64,000 nt of DNA from Echria macrotheca. Taxonomy: Eukaryota; Ascomycota; Sordariomycetes; Sordariales; Schizotheciaceae. Of this stretch, positions 36,209 through 47,406 are shown piece after piece. Within the stretch, counting starts at the first letter, position 1; each line of letters starts with the position of its first letter. The stretch is taken from positions 1,116,001 through 1,180,000 of the forward strand of contig MU839832.1 of assembly GCA_030411725.1 (NCBI GenBank), written 5' to 3'. The position numbers were made by a program, and so were the translations under genes. The notes below the pieces were generated by a model. It was given only the letters and a program-made list of their open reading frames with translations. It searched no databases and was not told where the DNA came from.

Positions 36209-36941
36209 ATGGCGGACGTGAACATGACCGACGTGAGTGTGAAACAGTGCCGCCAACAGACGTGACAAATATACTAAACATTTTCCCACCCAAACAGTCC
36301 AACGCTACCGGCCTCCCCCCGGGGTGGGAAGTCCGCCACAGCCAGTCTAAGAACCTCCCTTACTACTTCAACCCCACCGAGAAGAACTCGCGCTGGGAGC
36401 CGCCCTCGGGCACCGACATTGAGAAGCTCAAGCTCTACATGGCGCGATACCACAGCACCAGCGGGCTGGTCACCGACGGGGCCCAGGCGCCCGGCAAGAT
36501 CCGCGCGCTGCATCTGCTGGTCAAGCACAACCAGAGCCGCCGACCATCGAGCTGGCGAGAGGTACCACCAACAAGTTCTAACCTACGTATTACTTGGGAG
36601 GCTAACGAGAGAAAAAGGCGGAAATCACGCGGACAAAGGACGAGGCCATGTCCATCATCCAAGGCTACGAGGACCGCATCAAGCGGGGCGAGGTATCGCT
36701 CGGGGAGCTGGCCCTCACCGAGTCAGACTGCAGCAGTGCTCGCAAGCGGGGGGATCTGGGATATTTCGCGCGGGGCGACATGCAAAAGGAGTTTGAGGAT
36801 GCCGCGTTCGCGCTGAAACCGGGGCAGATCTCGGGCGTGGTTGATACGGCCAGTGGATTGCATCTGATTGAGCGGTATGTGTTTTTCCTTTCTATTCGCC
36901 CCTTGTCTTGGTTGCTAACATTGGCGGTTAGGATCGAGTAA
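36209..36941 (+). CDS. ssp1: Pin1/Ess1-type peptidyl-prolyl cis-trans isomerase
   Basis: Four exons: 36209-36232, 36298-36561, 36618-36874 and 36932-36941, giving 184 residues. Seen: a WW domain at about residues 13-43 (GLPPGWEVRHSQSKNLPYYF), a short linker, then the parvulin domain from IRALHLLVKHNQSRRPSSWRE to SGLHLIERIE. The catalytic Cys is in ESDCSSARKRGDLGYF, and the basic RR pair for phosphate binding is present. It isomerises phospho-Ser/Thr-Pro bonds in cell-cycle proteins and the Pol II tail. The first and last coding exons are very small (8 codons and about 3). Confidence 0.95.
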
Positions 36942-37741
36942 AGAGTACCTCAGATACGAAACAAAGAGGATGTGGGAGTACAGTTGCCGTGGAGTTTTTG
37001 TTCCGAGCATTCTTGTGGCATATTCCTCAGCGGGAGGACGGGACATCAGCGAAGTACACAAAGCTATTCAGTAGCACAGGATCCTCTGATCCATCTTGTT
37101 TCGCTACTTGTTCACCGATACAATGCAAAGGCACCGGCGTCTCATGTTGATTGTAAACGTCATATTATTCTGTTCGTTGGGGGGCGTATGTTTGCGCCTC
37201 GGCATTCAGGCGAATTAGCCCCTGATGTGATCCGTCCAGGAGATAGCCCCCCAACACTATGATCTGGTGGTCCAGAGCCAGCCAGTACCGTCCGTCCCGA
37301 ATGCTTTTTTTCCTTTTCCGAGTGCATGCTGATATGATGCTTCCTCTCTTCCCAATACAACCCACGGGAGCCAGTGCTCAACCGTCCCATCTAGAAAGGA
37401 AGGGGGTATATAACGCCAATGTGTCCGATTTTTTGTGACCGCCCTTCCCAACCGCACCGAATAAAAAAAAACAATGCAAAGTCCCGTTTGTTTGGCTCCC
37501 CAGGAGCTTCTCTTTGCTCCGATCCCGCCCGGTATCAAATGCCACGTACCTATTCCATGCAAAGTTATGCTTCGATGCTTCGCTCAAGCCAAAAGAACAG
37601 AGAACAAAATGCTGATGCGGTTCCCACCCAACTCCGTCGTAAATGTTTTCCCACGTGTGTGTTTTCCATGTCCATGAGGGTAATATCCGACCCGCTAAAT
37701 GTCAAAACAAATAAGATGCCGTAATGGAAGAAAAAAGATGA
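36942..37741. other. convergent 3' region of the Pin1 and LrgAB-like genes
   Basis: 800 bases, 3' flank on both sides, no gene supported. Confidence 0.6.
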
Positions 37742-39539
37742 TCAGAAAGCAGCAGTGGCAGCCTGGCTGACAACCCAGCCCGCGAGAGGCTGGATACTGG
37801 AAAAGACGACAGTCATGATGCCCAGCGCCATCATCGACAGCGCCGAGTATGGCGCGGCGTCGCTGCCAACCTCATAGAGGTAAGCGGTGCCCATAGCCGC
37901 AGCGTTGATGCCGATCGTCACGCCGGCCGCGACCGTCTCAGGGGCATCCGCCGCGTTGCTCTCGCTTCGGCATTCGCCTCCTTGTGCCTCGATATCGGTA
38001 ACAGCAGCGGCCACGCCATGTCGCGGAAGGACTTGGCGCAAGACACGCTCCAGCCACCCGCCGACACCAAATCCCAGACCCATCTGGAACAGAACGCCGC
38101 TGATGACAACCATGGCTGCGTTGAGCCCGACGTCGCCGCCGAGGGCAGACATGACGGGGCTGCCGAGAGCGAGGGTGACGCTACGCGCGGCGAAGGCGAG
38201 GTTGCGTGCCCCCGGGCCGAGGCCAAGAGCGCGGGCGAGGAGCGGGCCGAGGGCGACATTCCCGAACGCAAGCATCGAAGAGACGGCGAACACGGTCAGG
38301 CCGGCGCGCGAAAGGAGCTGGGCGCGGTACTCGTACAGCTTGAGGCCCCAGGAAACCAGGCCCGCGTTGAGAAGGGAGAGGGCGATATCTCCGGCAGCCA
38401 TGGCGGAGGGTCGCTGCTGGAGAATAAGGTCGGAAAGTGTCGTGTGGGACTCGAGCGTGTCAAGCACTACTGAGACGGGCTGGTGGGTAGCGGCGCTCTC
38501 GGCAAATGTGTACGCGATAAGGACAAGGGACGTCCAGAGAACCGGGTTGGCGGCGCTCGAGAGAAGAGTCCGTAGCCAGGGCGCCAGCCCGGTCGTCGTC
38601 TTGACCGTCGCCTGGAGGCTAAGTGTCGTCAGCCAGACTGCCGCGAGGAGTGCAGTTGTCAGGACTGTCGGGTTGCCGGTCGTGTAGCGGATCGGGAGGC
38701 CGAGGAGGAGGGTTAGCGACCAGGAGAGCAGCATCATGGGGTTCTGGAGCGCCCAGGAATAGAGAGCCGCGGAGGCGGTAGTCTCGGGCTCGGGTGCGGA
38801 CTCGACGACGGAGCTTGACGGGGTCGACGAACGGCCGCTGGCGCAGCAGTATGACTCCTCGCTGCCTCGATATGTCGACGAGTCATCCGAAGATGTGTTT
38901 TCATACGCCTTATCCTTCCCATCAACGGACTCAACGCTTCCAGAACCTCCAACTCGATTATCCCACCGGCTCATGAGCATCTGCAGCGGCAATGCAAGCC
39001 CGTACGAGGAGATGGTGTTGATGACACCGGTAAGAACTGCAAAACGTTAGCCCAGCTCCCGAATCATGCCAAGACTCGTACCGAAGCACGCAATGATAAG
39101 CCCGATGGTCTGAGGGCTAGCTAGTGGGCTCCGGCAGATCATTACAAACGGCACCGTGAAGCCAACCGACATGTGCCGGTTCAACAGGTTGGCCTAGAAC
39201 GTCAGCATGGAGTATGATCCGATCGGTGGACTCGATACGTACCGGCGACTTCAGATGCTTCTGATAGAACCTGTCGACAGCCGGGTGTATACACCCACAG
39301 ACGAGAAAGGCAAGGAAAACACCGGCCATGGCTAATATCGAGGGAGGAAAGTCGACATCGGCCTCGGCGAGCAGTCGTTGTATGCCGGCTATCAAAACTT
39401 GTGCAAACACCGCCATCAACAGGGCGATACAGCCATGCCAGAGTCTCACCAGCATCTCGGTATGCTGATCCGTCGATGTTGTGGAAGGGACTGGTGGCGT
39501 TAGAGGGCTGGGCTTGGCCACAGGCAATAGGGAAAGCAT
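37742..39539 (-). CDS. LrgA-LrgB fused membrane protein, relative of plastid PLGG1
   Basis: Three exons on the minus strand: 39539-39243, 39193-39082 and 39036-37742, giving 567 residues. An in-frame ATG at 39695 would give 619. Seen: an LrgA-like half with membrane spans (CIALLMAVFAQVLIAGI, ILAMAGVFLAFLVCGCI, ANLLNRHMSVGFTVPFVMIC), a Ser-rich cytosolic loop, and an LrgB half with the conserved FAARSVTLALGSPVMSALGG and AAGVTIGINAAAMGTAYLYE. Known: bacterial LrgAB and CidAB affect autolysis and pyruvate or small-acid export; plant PLGG1, also a fusion, exports glycolate and glycerate. Transport of a small carboxylate is inferred here. Substrate and membrane are unknown. Confidence 0.88.
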
Positions 39540-42499
39540 GGTCGTGTCTAGTCCAGCACCACGGCGGCGGTGTCCGGTGAGATAGATGTATGCCTCGGAT
39601 GAAGAGATGATGAATGGACAGCGAAGCGTTTGCTCTTTCAACTGAGCTGCATATATGTCAAGCAGTGAGACATGGCCAGAGGATATGCCGAACATCAAAG
39701 GGAAAGGTAAGGCCAAAGGCAGGACTTAAAGGGGATGCAAGTCAACGCCCTCGTGGTGTCTGGGACATACGGCAGCAGGGAAGGCGGGCAAAGGTCTTGG
39801 GCTTGTACTCCCCTGGCCATGTGGGTTGCTTGTCACGGCACCGGGTCGGGCCTGGCTCCCGAAATGTCCTCCGGAATAGGGGATATGGCAAGGGACTCGA
39901 GCTGTTGGAAGGGGAAGCTGCTGTGCCAGAGTTGATCCAGAGCCTTCGGTCTTATTTTGCACGGATTTTCTTGGATGAGGCTGGGGAGAGTGGTCACTAC
40001 CTAGTCACACCGTGGGACCCTCGGACCCTTCCCGAAGGGAGATCGGGCGAATGGGGTGAGTGGAACGACATATCCTGAACCTGTTGCGTTTGTCCGCTTG
40101 GGCTCACAACATGCTTGTGGGTGATGTAATGTGGGCGACACGTCAACATGTCGGTGAAGGGGAAATCGCCTATTTCTGGGGGCAGCTCAGTCAGGTCCCT
40201 GGACGCATACCCGCCGGGCCGCGATGACCTGCAGGCCGGGATCAAACGGGCAACCATAGGGGACCGTGTGCAAGATAGCAAGGACCAGGAAGCAACCCCC
40301 AAACACGAAGCGAGTTGGTGTCCGTGTTTGTGTCCTCCCAACGGGCGAGGAAGCAAGGTACACCAGGGACGACGGCGTCGGGTTTTCCAGTCCGCGGTGG
40401 AGTGGGGGTCCCTATGGACCGAGGGCGTAGCGTCCCATGTTCCGAGATACGGACCCGCGATGCCGAACGGGTGGTTCGGGATGAAATGTGACCTCTCGTT
40501 TCTCGAGGCCAGGACATACAAAAGGAGAAAGACGACCCAAACAGCGATCCGCGCAGTGAACTCGCAAACGAGAGCCTTATCTCGATTGTCAACGTCAGGG
40601 AGCAGCCCAAAACAAAGAGACGGGCGTCAGGAGCGGGCTCGTAGGTAGACAAGAGAGCGAAGTAGGGTCCTTGGTAGCGTATCGGGTCAGGGTCCGTCCC
40701 CGCAAACGGCTCCCATCCACTATCAGCGGCCATCGCAGACAGAGAGGCAAGCCCAAACGACACAGACAGTCACCAGGTGTAGACCATATGCGGCAGATGT
40801 CAAATTTGACAAGTCGAACCGGGCAGCTGCCGTCTCTGAATGCCGGTCACTAGCCCCTGATGCACCCAATCGGGGGGCGAGGCAGAGAAAACAACAAGTT
40901 CCTGACAGCTACCCCTGAAAAGCCACCGCGCCAAGGCCAGGCGATCGCAAACGGTCAAAGGAATCCCAACAACACCGGGGCCAGGGCAAGGGATGCGACT
41001 CCGAGATGTGGCGGTGGACATGCAGCCTCCCGCGGCCGAAACAGCGGTTGGCTGCGGCTCGAGCGGGACCCTGGCCCAGGCGTTGTAGGGCAGCCAGGTT
41101 CTGATCTGGTTTTGCTGTGCTGGACAGCACTGTGGACGCTGGCGTCGGCCTGATTAGGCTGAAGGCGCGGTTGAGGCGGACTATCGGGGCGGGAAACGTC
41201 CCACGCTCACGTTGCGAGCACCGGTTGGACACGGTCCCTCCACAACGTCCGCGTTTGTGTTTCCCGGAGAAGTTAAAACAGACGATCGCTCTTCCTCGAG
41301 TGGTCAAGGCATCGACAATCTGGAGAGACCAAAGACCCGATGCCTATTTCGGCAGTCCACCCACAGCGCCGCATCCATCCTCGTCCTGTAGCTGCTCCCC
41401 AGTTGTCCCGACAGCCGTGATACGAGTCTAACCGGACCGAGCAAGACGCAGCTTCTCTCCAGCCTTGCCCTTGCGACCGCTCGTGCAAAGAAGCAGATAG
41501 CGTAGCAAACGAACCTCTGCCCTTGCCTGGCGGCTCTGCAAGCCACCCCCAGCCACGCTGGTCGACATCTGTCGGTCTCATACCCTACCTGCAGATCCAA
41601 GAACAACTGCCGGGGCACTCCCGGAGCCGCTGCGGCATATCCGCCGGGGGATGTGGTCCGGACGAGTTCAAGGTCGGAAGACGGGCCATCCGAAATTGCC
41701 CGTCGGCAGCGTACGGAGTGTGCTGATCTGGTGCTGATGTGTGGCCGCGTGCTGAGTCTTGCCGATCGAATCCCGATATCGAATCGGATACGTCTCGCCC
41801 AGGCGTCTGGTCCCGACCCAAGCGGTGACGGTTCCTCGACATCCACCTTATTCCGCGAGAAAAAAAAGGCCGATTTGGTTTTGCTGCCGACACTCCCTGG
41901 GCGCTAGCTCGTTTGCATCCAAATTCCAGCCAATATCCGCAGCCAGCGGACGCTGGGAGCGAACATGGAAGATCGATAGGCTCGGGGCCCTGCGAGGGCC
42001 ATTTCTGGTCGGTGAAGGCGACGTGTTTGTGGCCCTGGAGCTAGGCCTATCGTAGAAAAGGGAGGCTGCGGCACGCACCAGAGTTTGATGATGGCGCACG
42101 GCGTGAAGCAAGAAGTAACCGCCCGTTTTGTTGCTGGATGAAGTTGTGGGTTCACTGCAGTCGACTTTGCCGTCAACGACGAGGGCGCGTTGCGTCGTCT
42201 GGATTTTACGGACGTAACAACCCGCTTTCCAGCAAATGCAGTGCGCGCCAGGGTTGGCAGGGCCCCCCAGCGCCCCTCCCGAAGCCTGGGCCAGATAAAC
42301 GGCAGTTAGTGCTCCAGGCTGCCTGGCCCCTGTCTGGCAACTGCCAGCCATGCGGGGTTCGCGGCGGGCAAGGCAGTCGGCGGCATGAACACGAGCAGCA
42401 CGCGCCAAAAACAGACATTGCATTGCTTCATGCCGCCGCCAGCGCCGCACATTAGCCACCTTCCGGCCTCTCACGACGCTGTCTCTGCCGGACGCTGCC
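39540..42499. other. 2.9 kb divergent intergenic region
   Basis: Lies between two outward-facing genes. Several 100-260-codon frames overlap on both strands (for example 40148-40648 plus and 41848-42636 minus), but they show no domain, no splice logic and mutually exclusive coding. No gene called. The part up to 39695 may encode an N-terminal extension of the LrgAB-like protein. Confidence 0.5.
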
Positions 42500-44346
42500 A
42501 TGGACGCCGACGCCCTGATCAGGACCCTACGGGCATATGACGCCGCCGTCGATGCAACGGCGGTGAAGGCTGCATTTGACAGCGAAGACAGCCACGCCGT
42601 CGCCGCCTGGGTCGCCCGCCATCTCGCCCCCGACACGCTGCTGTCGATCGATGAGCTGAATCAGTAGGGTTCATTGCCCTCCCCTGCACAGTGACCACCC
42701 GACCGGGACGGGGGGCTGACGACGTCCAGGTTCAACGCGCTCGAGAAGGCCGGTGTGGTCGACAAGCTGGCGTCGTCGACCGATCTCGCGGCCGCTCACC
42801 CGCTGGGCGAGACCGAGATCAGAGACGCCATAGACGAGCTGAGGCGCTCCACCGAGGCCATCAACAAACAGACCGAGGCGCTCAGACAGCAGCACGAGGC
42901 CCTCGATCGCCTCGTCAACGCTGGCCAGAAGGACAGGGATGCCCGCGCTGACCTCGACCTTGCACAGCTGCAGAAATGGGACGCGAAGCGCAAGTCGGCG
43001 GTCCTGGCTGTATGTTAGACTTTGCTACCCAGATGAATGACGAGTTGATTGATCTCTTACAGGTTGAAGAGCTGTCTCAGAGGCTGGATTCCAGAATTGC
43101 GGAGCTGGAACAGCAGACGACGGCAGGAAGGGACGTCCAGGAAACAGCGAACGCCTTGTTCCATTCCGACGACAGGCTTCTCTCCAGCCTTCAGAAGCTG
43201 GGATGGGAGTTGGAGACCGAGGACCCCGAAGAGCAAGACAATGTCGTCATGCTGCGTGAGACATGCGCCCGGTTAGCATGCGTCCCTCCCAGTTCCCTGG
43301 AGGATAATAGGGGACTGACTTCCTTATAGGCTGATCAAGTTCATGGTGGAGGGGCTCCGGGCTAGACTCGATCGCATCTACCTAGAGGCCCTCAACTCAT
43401 CGATGCGATCGGGTGCCACCAGGCGCGTTTCCCCCGCCGAAGTTTCTGGCCTCCAGGAGGAGCTCGAGTCGCTGTACGCCGAAATCCTCCCCGTTGCTCA
43501 GATGTCTGTCGAGCAACAGTTTCTCGAACCGGCCCTGAAAACCCTTGCCGATAAGCACGGAAAGGGTCTCGCCAGGTCAGAAGAAGCCGTTAGTTATGTT
43601 TGTCTCTCCGGTCCCTCCGGTTGCCGTGTTGAGCTGACTATTTCTCATAGTTGCACGACTGTCTTGACTACCTCCTGGACCGCACACAAGAAACCTCGAG
43701 AAGGGTCGAGTTGATTCAAGCATACCAGGTTGCCGCTGCCGCAATGACTGAAGTTGCCAGGTCCGAGCTGGCTGTCCAGGTTGATTTGCCGGCCAAGAGA
43801 GAACGTTCTGCCACGGCAGCGTCCCCGGCTCGACGTCGAAAATCAAGCGGCCAAGGTAATGCCGTGTCCCCTGTTCGTGCTCGCGGGCAGCCTGGACGGA
43901 GGCGATCGTCCGGAGTGGGAGCGATCGGTGACGAGCCACCCCTCGACGAAATTCTTCGAAATCTTGCCATCAGTCTGCCGCAGGAGGAGTCAGGGTCCAA
44001 TGACGCGCACGCGCAGGCCCTGACGTTGGCTTCCACCTTGGCGGAACGGCGTCACAAAGCTGATGATGTCGCCCGTAACGCGCAGGAGTCGTTTGAATCG
44101 GCCACCATGAAGCAGATGGCCGATGCCAAGCTCGCCATCCAGCTGGTGCGTGATTCGGTCCTGGCTGAGAGCCCCTGGGGAGAAGTCCGACTCGTGGACC
44201 CCGAGATAGACGAGTCGATTGCCGTGCTATCCCAAGAGATGGATGATGTGCGGGCAAAGGTGGACAAGACAGAGGCAGAGCTTGTTAAGGTCAGGGGAAG
44301 GTCCGTAAAGAGAGATGAGCTGATCGAGCGATGGGGGTCTCGGTAG
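42500..44346 (+). CDS. coiled-coil protein, candidate augmin (HAUS3-like) subunit
   Basis: Five exons: 42500-42663, 42730-43009, 43063-43271, 43330-43597 and 43651-44346, giving 538 residues. All introns are GT-AG and frame-consistent. Seen: a small helical N-terminal domain (ALIRTLRAYDAA..FDSEDSHAVAAWVARHL, then LLSIDELNQFNAL), which resembles the HAUS3 N-terminus (a short acidic-WF region followed by LSEEEL). Extended coiled coils follow, broken by a basic Ser/Arg-rich insert (SPARRRKSSGQGN) that may contact microtubules or DNA. Augmin recruits gamma-tubulin to spindle microtubules. The match is by pattern only; another kinetochore or spindle coiled-coil protein is possible. Confidence 0.75.
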
Positions 44347-44915
44347 CGCCGAGCCTTTTGTCGACAGTAGACCTAGCAAATGGCGTGTTTGCGCATGTGA
44401 CCATAAACCTCGAGATGGCCATACAATACGTTTGAAACTATCAGATGAAATCTCATAAGCGTTGCCTGAGAGATGCCATCCCACGAATAAGTGTATCGTC
44501 TCCGCTCGCGATGCGAGATCGTAAGCTTATTACGGACCAGATCTGGCTTCTATCGTCCCTCCTCAGCAGTCCATCACCGCCGGGAGCAACATGTTTCGGT
44601 CCGAAACCCGAGATGTCTCGCCCATGTTACCTTTACCCAGCCATTTTTGAGGGTATAGGTAGTTGCGCTGGAGAGCCGAGAAGATGAGATACCTTGTTTC
44701 AAAATCCCCAAAAAAAACAAGCGTTTGATTTTTGTTGGTTACAAGATGGAGCCCGCCGATGATGCTGCTGCAAAACATCCTCCGGCGTCGATGTTCTTTA
44801 TTGGGTGCTCTATGATGCGGTCTGTTGTGGCATTTATTTGAAGGAATGCAGACGCAAAAAAGGAAAGAGTCATTATCAATCCTGGGGATGGATGATGATG
44901 ATGGGTTTCTTTGCT
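44347..44915. other. intergenic region with tRNA-Ile terminator
   Basis: 3' flank of the coiled-coil gene and of the minus-strand tRNA-Ile. No gene seen. A T6 run on the minus strand at 44856-44861 is the likely Pol III stop. Confidence 0.6.
44856..44861 (-). terminator. Pol III T-run for tRNA-Ile
   Basis: Six T on the minus strand about 55 bases beyond the tRNA-Ile 3' end; the first run of four or more. Confidence 0.5.
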
Positions 44916-45015
44916 TGCTCCGTAACAGGATTGAACTGTTGACCTTCGCATTTACTCAATACAGAGACGAATCTCGGTATTAGTACGACGCTCTAACCAG
45001 CTGAGCTAACAGAGC
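44916..45015 (-). tRNA. tRNA-Ile(AAT) with 26-nt intron
   Basis: Acceptor GCTCTGT/ACGGAGC, D arm GCTC/GAGC, anticodon stem TCGTA/TGCGA (one G-U), loop CTAATA plus A with anticodon AAT, T arm AACAG-TTCAATC-CTGTT. Intron 44952-44977 follows base 37. Confidence 0.93.
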
Positions 45016-45479
45016 TTGGTGGGTTTGTTGAGGATGAGGTGTTTTCAAGTGGGTTTTGAATTTGTGGACGTGGTGGAGTGGATGGGTCGTCGGCTGTGGA
45101 TGGGATGCTCCACGGAGCTGGAGGGGCTGCTGGTGGACTTTTCTGCGGCATTATCATTGTGGAAAGCTCCAACATTCTAGATATGGATTTCTGGGTCAAT
45201 GGGAGGGATTTCTGGATTCTGTTCTGCCAAAGGCTACTGGTCTGGCAGAGCTCCATCTTCCCGTACATGTTGGAGATGGGATTAGAGCTCTACTACCATG
45301 TATGAGAGTTCATGATGCAACAACAAAACTTGTCAAATCGGCATTTGGCTAGTGAGACTTCATAGGATATCGTACTGGTGCTCATGAACCATCGCAGCTT
45401 GCTTGCTTACATGTAGGTCGAGTGAAGTGAAGCTCTAAAACGTGACCAAACTGTTGCGCCTCAACTGCTTCACCCCCCT
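45016..45479. other. intergenic region
   Basis: Upstream of tRNA-Ile and 3' of the Nudix gene. Nothing else seen. Confidence 0.6.
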
Positions 45480-46226
45480 TCACTTCGGTATCCCGTAGTT
45501 CTGAGTCTTCGCAAAGTGCATCCCCGCGGCAAAATGAAACAGCTTGGCCGCGACAATCATGCGCGGCTGCTTCGAGTACTCGACCAGCCGGTCGTAGAAC
45601 TCGGCCAGCGGGACAATAACACGCTCAATGTGCTCGCCGTCCTCGACTCGCTGCTCGGGCGGCTCGTCGCTGCCGTCCAGCTGCACCTCGACCATGGCCA
45701 TCTGCATGTTGGTGTTGCTCATGCCCGGATCGGCCGCTTGCACCGGGCTCATGCTGAGCACCTTGCAGTCGTAGCCAGTCTCCTCCTTGAACTCCCGCAC
45801 TGCCGCTTCCTCGGCCGTCTCGTCGGCGTCGATGAGCCCGGCAGGCCACTCAACCGTGTAGGCGTCCAGTGGTGGGCGGTACTGGATGACGATCATGGTC
45901 GAAGGGGGGCGGTCCGGGTGAAGGAGGACGTTTCCGATAGCCACGGCGTCGACACCAGCCTTTACGGCGCGTGTCTTGCGCACTGCTACCTCCCAGGTGC
46001 GCGCCTTGCCGACCTGGTCGACAAACTCAATCTTCTTGAGAGCCACCCATTTCGCCTCCGAGTTCGGCAGGTCTGAGATCCTCGTGATGACGGGCTCCTG
46101 GGTTTTGAGTGGAGGCGACATGCTGAATTTCCGTGCTGCGGGGAGGCCGGAACACCAAAAGATTGGGCGGGAGGATACTGAAAAGAGTCGTTGAGGAATC
46201 GGAGAGCGCGGGGTTTGGAAGAGCAT
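45480..46226 (-). CDS. ysa1: Nudix hydrolase, ADP-ribose pyrophosphatase family
   Basis: Single exon on the minus strand, 248 residues from the ATG at 46226, or 213 from the ATG at 46121. Seen: the complete Nudix box GLIDADETAEEAAVREFKEE followed by TGYD (G-x5-E-x7-REFxEExGY), preceded by IVIQYRPPLDAYTVEWPAG, which is typical of ADP-ribose pyrophosphatases such as yeast Ysa1. It hydrolyses ADP-ribose or similar sugars to AMP and sugar phosphate. The 35 residues between the two starts (MLFQTPRSPIPQRLFSVSS onward) are Arg/Ser-rich without acids and look like a mitochondrial presequence, so both cytosolic and mitochondrial forms may be made. Confidence 0.93.
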   Translation of the reverse strand: MLFQTPRSPIPQRLFSVSSRPIFWCSGLPAARKFSMSPPLKTQEPVITRISDLPNSEAKWVALKKIEFVDQVGKARTWEVAVRKTRAVKAGVDAVAIGNVLLHPDRPPSTMIVIQYRPPLDAYTVEWPAGLIDADETAEEAAVREFKEETGYDCKVLSMSPVQAADPGMSNTNMQMAMVEVQLDGSDEPPEQRVEDGEHIERVIVPLAEFYDRLVEYSKQPRMIVAAKLFHFAAGMHFAKTQNYGIPK

Positions 46227-46476
46227 GGAGCAGCGTGAAGTGGGTGCCTGCACAAATTCAATCGACCTGTCGGATGTGGTGAGGTGAGTAATAAAAGGGG
46301 AGGAACATGGGCGATGCTTCCCTCGCGATGACGGCTCGACTGATCCAGGGTTAGGGTAGAGATGGGCGCCAAGCGAAAAATAGCTCGTGGCTTTGCCAAG
46401 CTTTGGCATTCGCGAGGAAGTGTGGAGAACATCGAACACCGGAAATCACGGCAGCAACAAAAAAGTGTTTTAGTGC

Positions 46477-46482
46477 AAAAAA
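46477..46482 (-). terminator. Pol III T-run for tRNA-Asn
   Basis: Six T on the minus strand about 10 bases past the tRNA 3' end. Confidence 0.7.
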
Positions 46483-46491
46483 CATAGCCAT

Positions 46492-46592
46492 CTCCTCCAG
46501 TAAGGGTCGAACTTACAGCCTCCAGATTGCGTTGGAACATCCGAGATGTTACCATAACAGTCTGACGCGCTAGCCAATTGCGCCATGGAGGA
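46492..46592 (-). tRNA. tRNA-Asn(GTT) with 27-nt intron
   Basis: Acceptor TCCTCCA/TGGAGGA, D arm GCGC/GCGC, anticodon stem TCAGA/TCTGG (one G-U), loop CTGTTA plus A with anticodon GTT, T arm GTAAG-TTCGACC-CTTAC. Intron 46528-46554 follows base 37. Confidence 0.93.
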
Positions 46593-47406
46593 TGTTGATT
46601 GTGGATGTTGGTAACGCTCATTTTGAGGGTTCTGAGTTCTCCTCAGCCTGGGAATTGGGATTCGGATGCTGCTTGACGTTGAGGTTGTATCCAACCCTCT
46701 CAATCACTTCCAAACCTGGACAACTCAAGACTATACAAATAGTTTCGGAATGAACATTACACAACCGGCAGGCACTGCGAGAACATGGCTTGCATGGTCA
46801 GCAATCGGCGTTTGTGTTCCCCGAGAACGCGTTCCCCGGTTCCACGCAAATCAAATATGCTCCCGGTCATCCATCTCGAGCTGAAATCACGACCACCAGT
46901 TCAACTGCACACCATTTTTCCGTGCTGACCGGTCGCCGTGTAACCCCGGGTGTTGGACTTCAGCAAGCCTCGTAAGGTTGAGCTGCGCCAATCACGAAGC
47001 ACCCGGACCAATCCGGTCAGAAGCCGCCACATCACAGGCAGTGGTTGATTTTGACAGGCCACACCCTCTGAAATGTTTAGCTTTCAGCCCTGATGCACCT
47101 CGCCGTGCGCTTGCTGCGGCTATGGGCCGATGGATTATTCCGAGACCTCCCGAGTTAGCTCCCTCATAACAGAAAACAAAGTACCCAAGACCCGTCTCAG
47201 CTTCCTTTTCAGTTTCTAGCACCTGTCGTGGAAGTATACGCCTTTTTCTGTTCGGATGGTCAGCTCGATGCCGACGAGACCTGGCCGCCAGAGCACTTGG
47301 CGGTACAAAAAGACGGCATCCCCCAGGTAAAAGGCCGCTGGGCGGTCTGCATTGGTATGGTGAACAAAACGCCTAATAATCAATAACCAAGTCCAGGGTC
47401 GCCATC
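46593..47406. other. promoter region of the laccase gene
   Basis: Between tRNA-Asn and the laccase start; no gene supported. Holds the upstream ORF at 47357-47386. Confidence 0.6.
47357..47386 (+). promoter_or_regulatory. 9-codon upstream ORF in the laccase leader
   Basis: ATG at 47357, stop TAA at 47384-47386, encoding MVNKTPNNQ, 20 bases before the laccase ATG. Relevant only if transcription starts upstream of it, which is unknown. Confidence 0.35.

Noticed and set aside
40148..40648. 166-codon plus-strand frame between the LrgAB-like and coiled-coil genes
   Set aside because: Has an ATG but no domain, atypical composition and overlapping frames of similar length on the other strand.
41848..42636. 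262-codon minus-strand frame
   Set aside because: Overlaps the start of the coiled-coil gene, which has five consistent exons; Ala/Arg/Ser-rich without domain.
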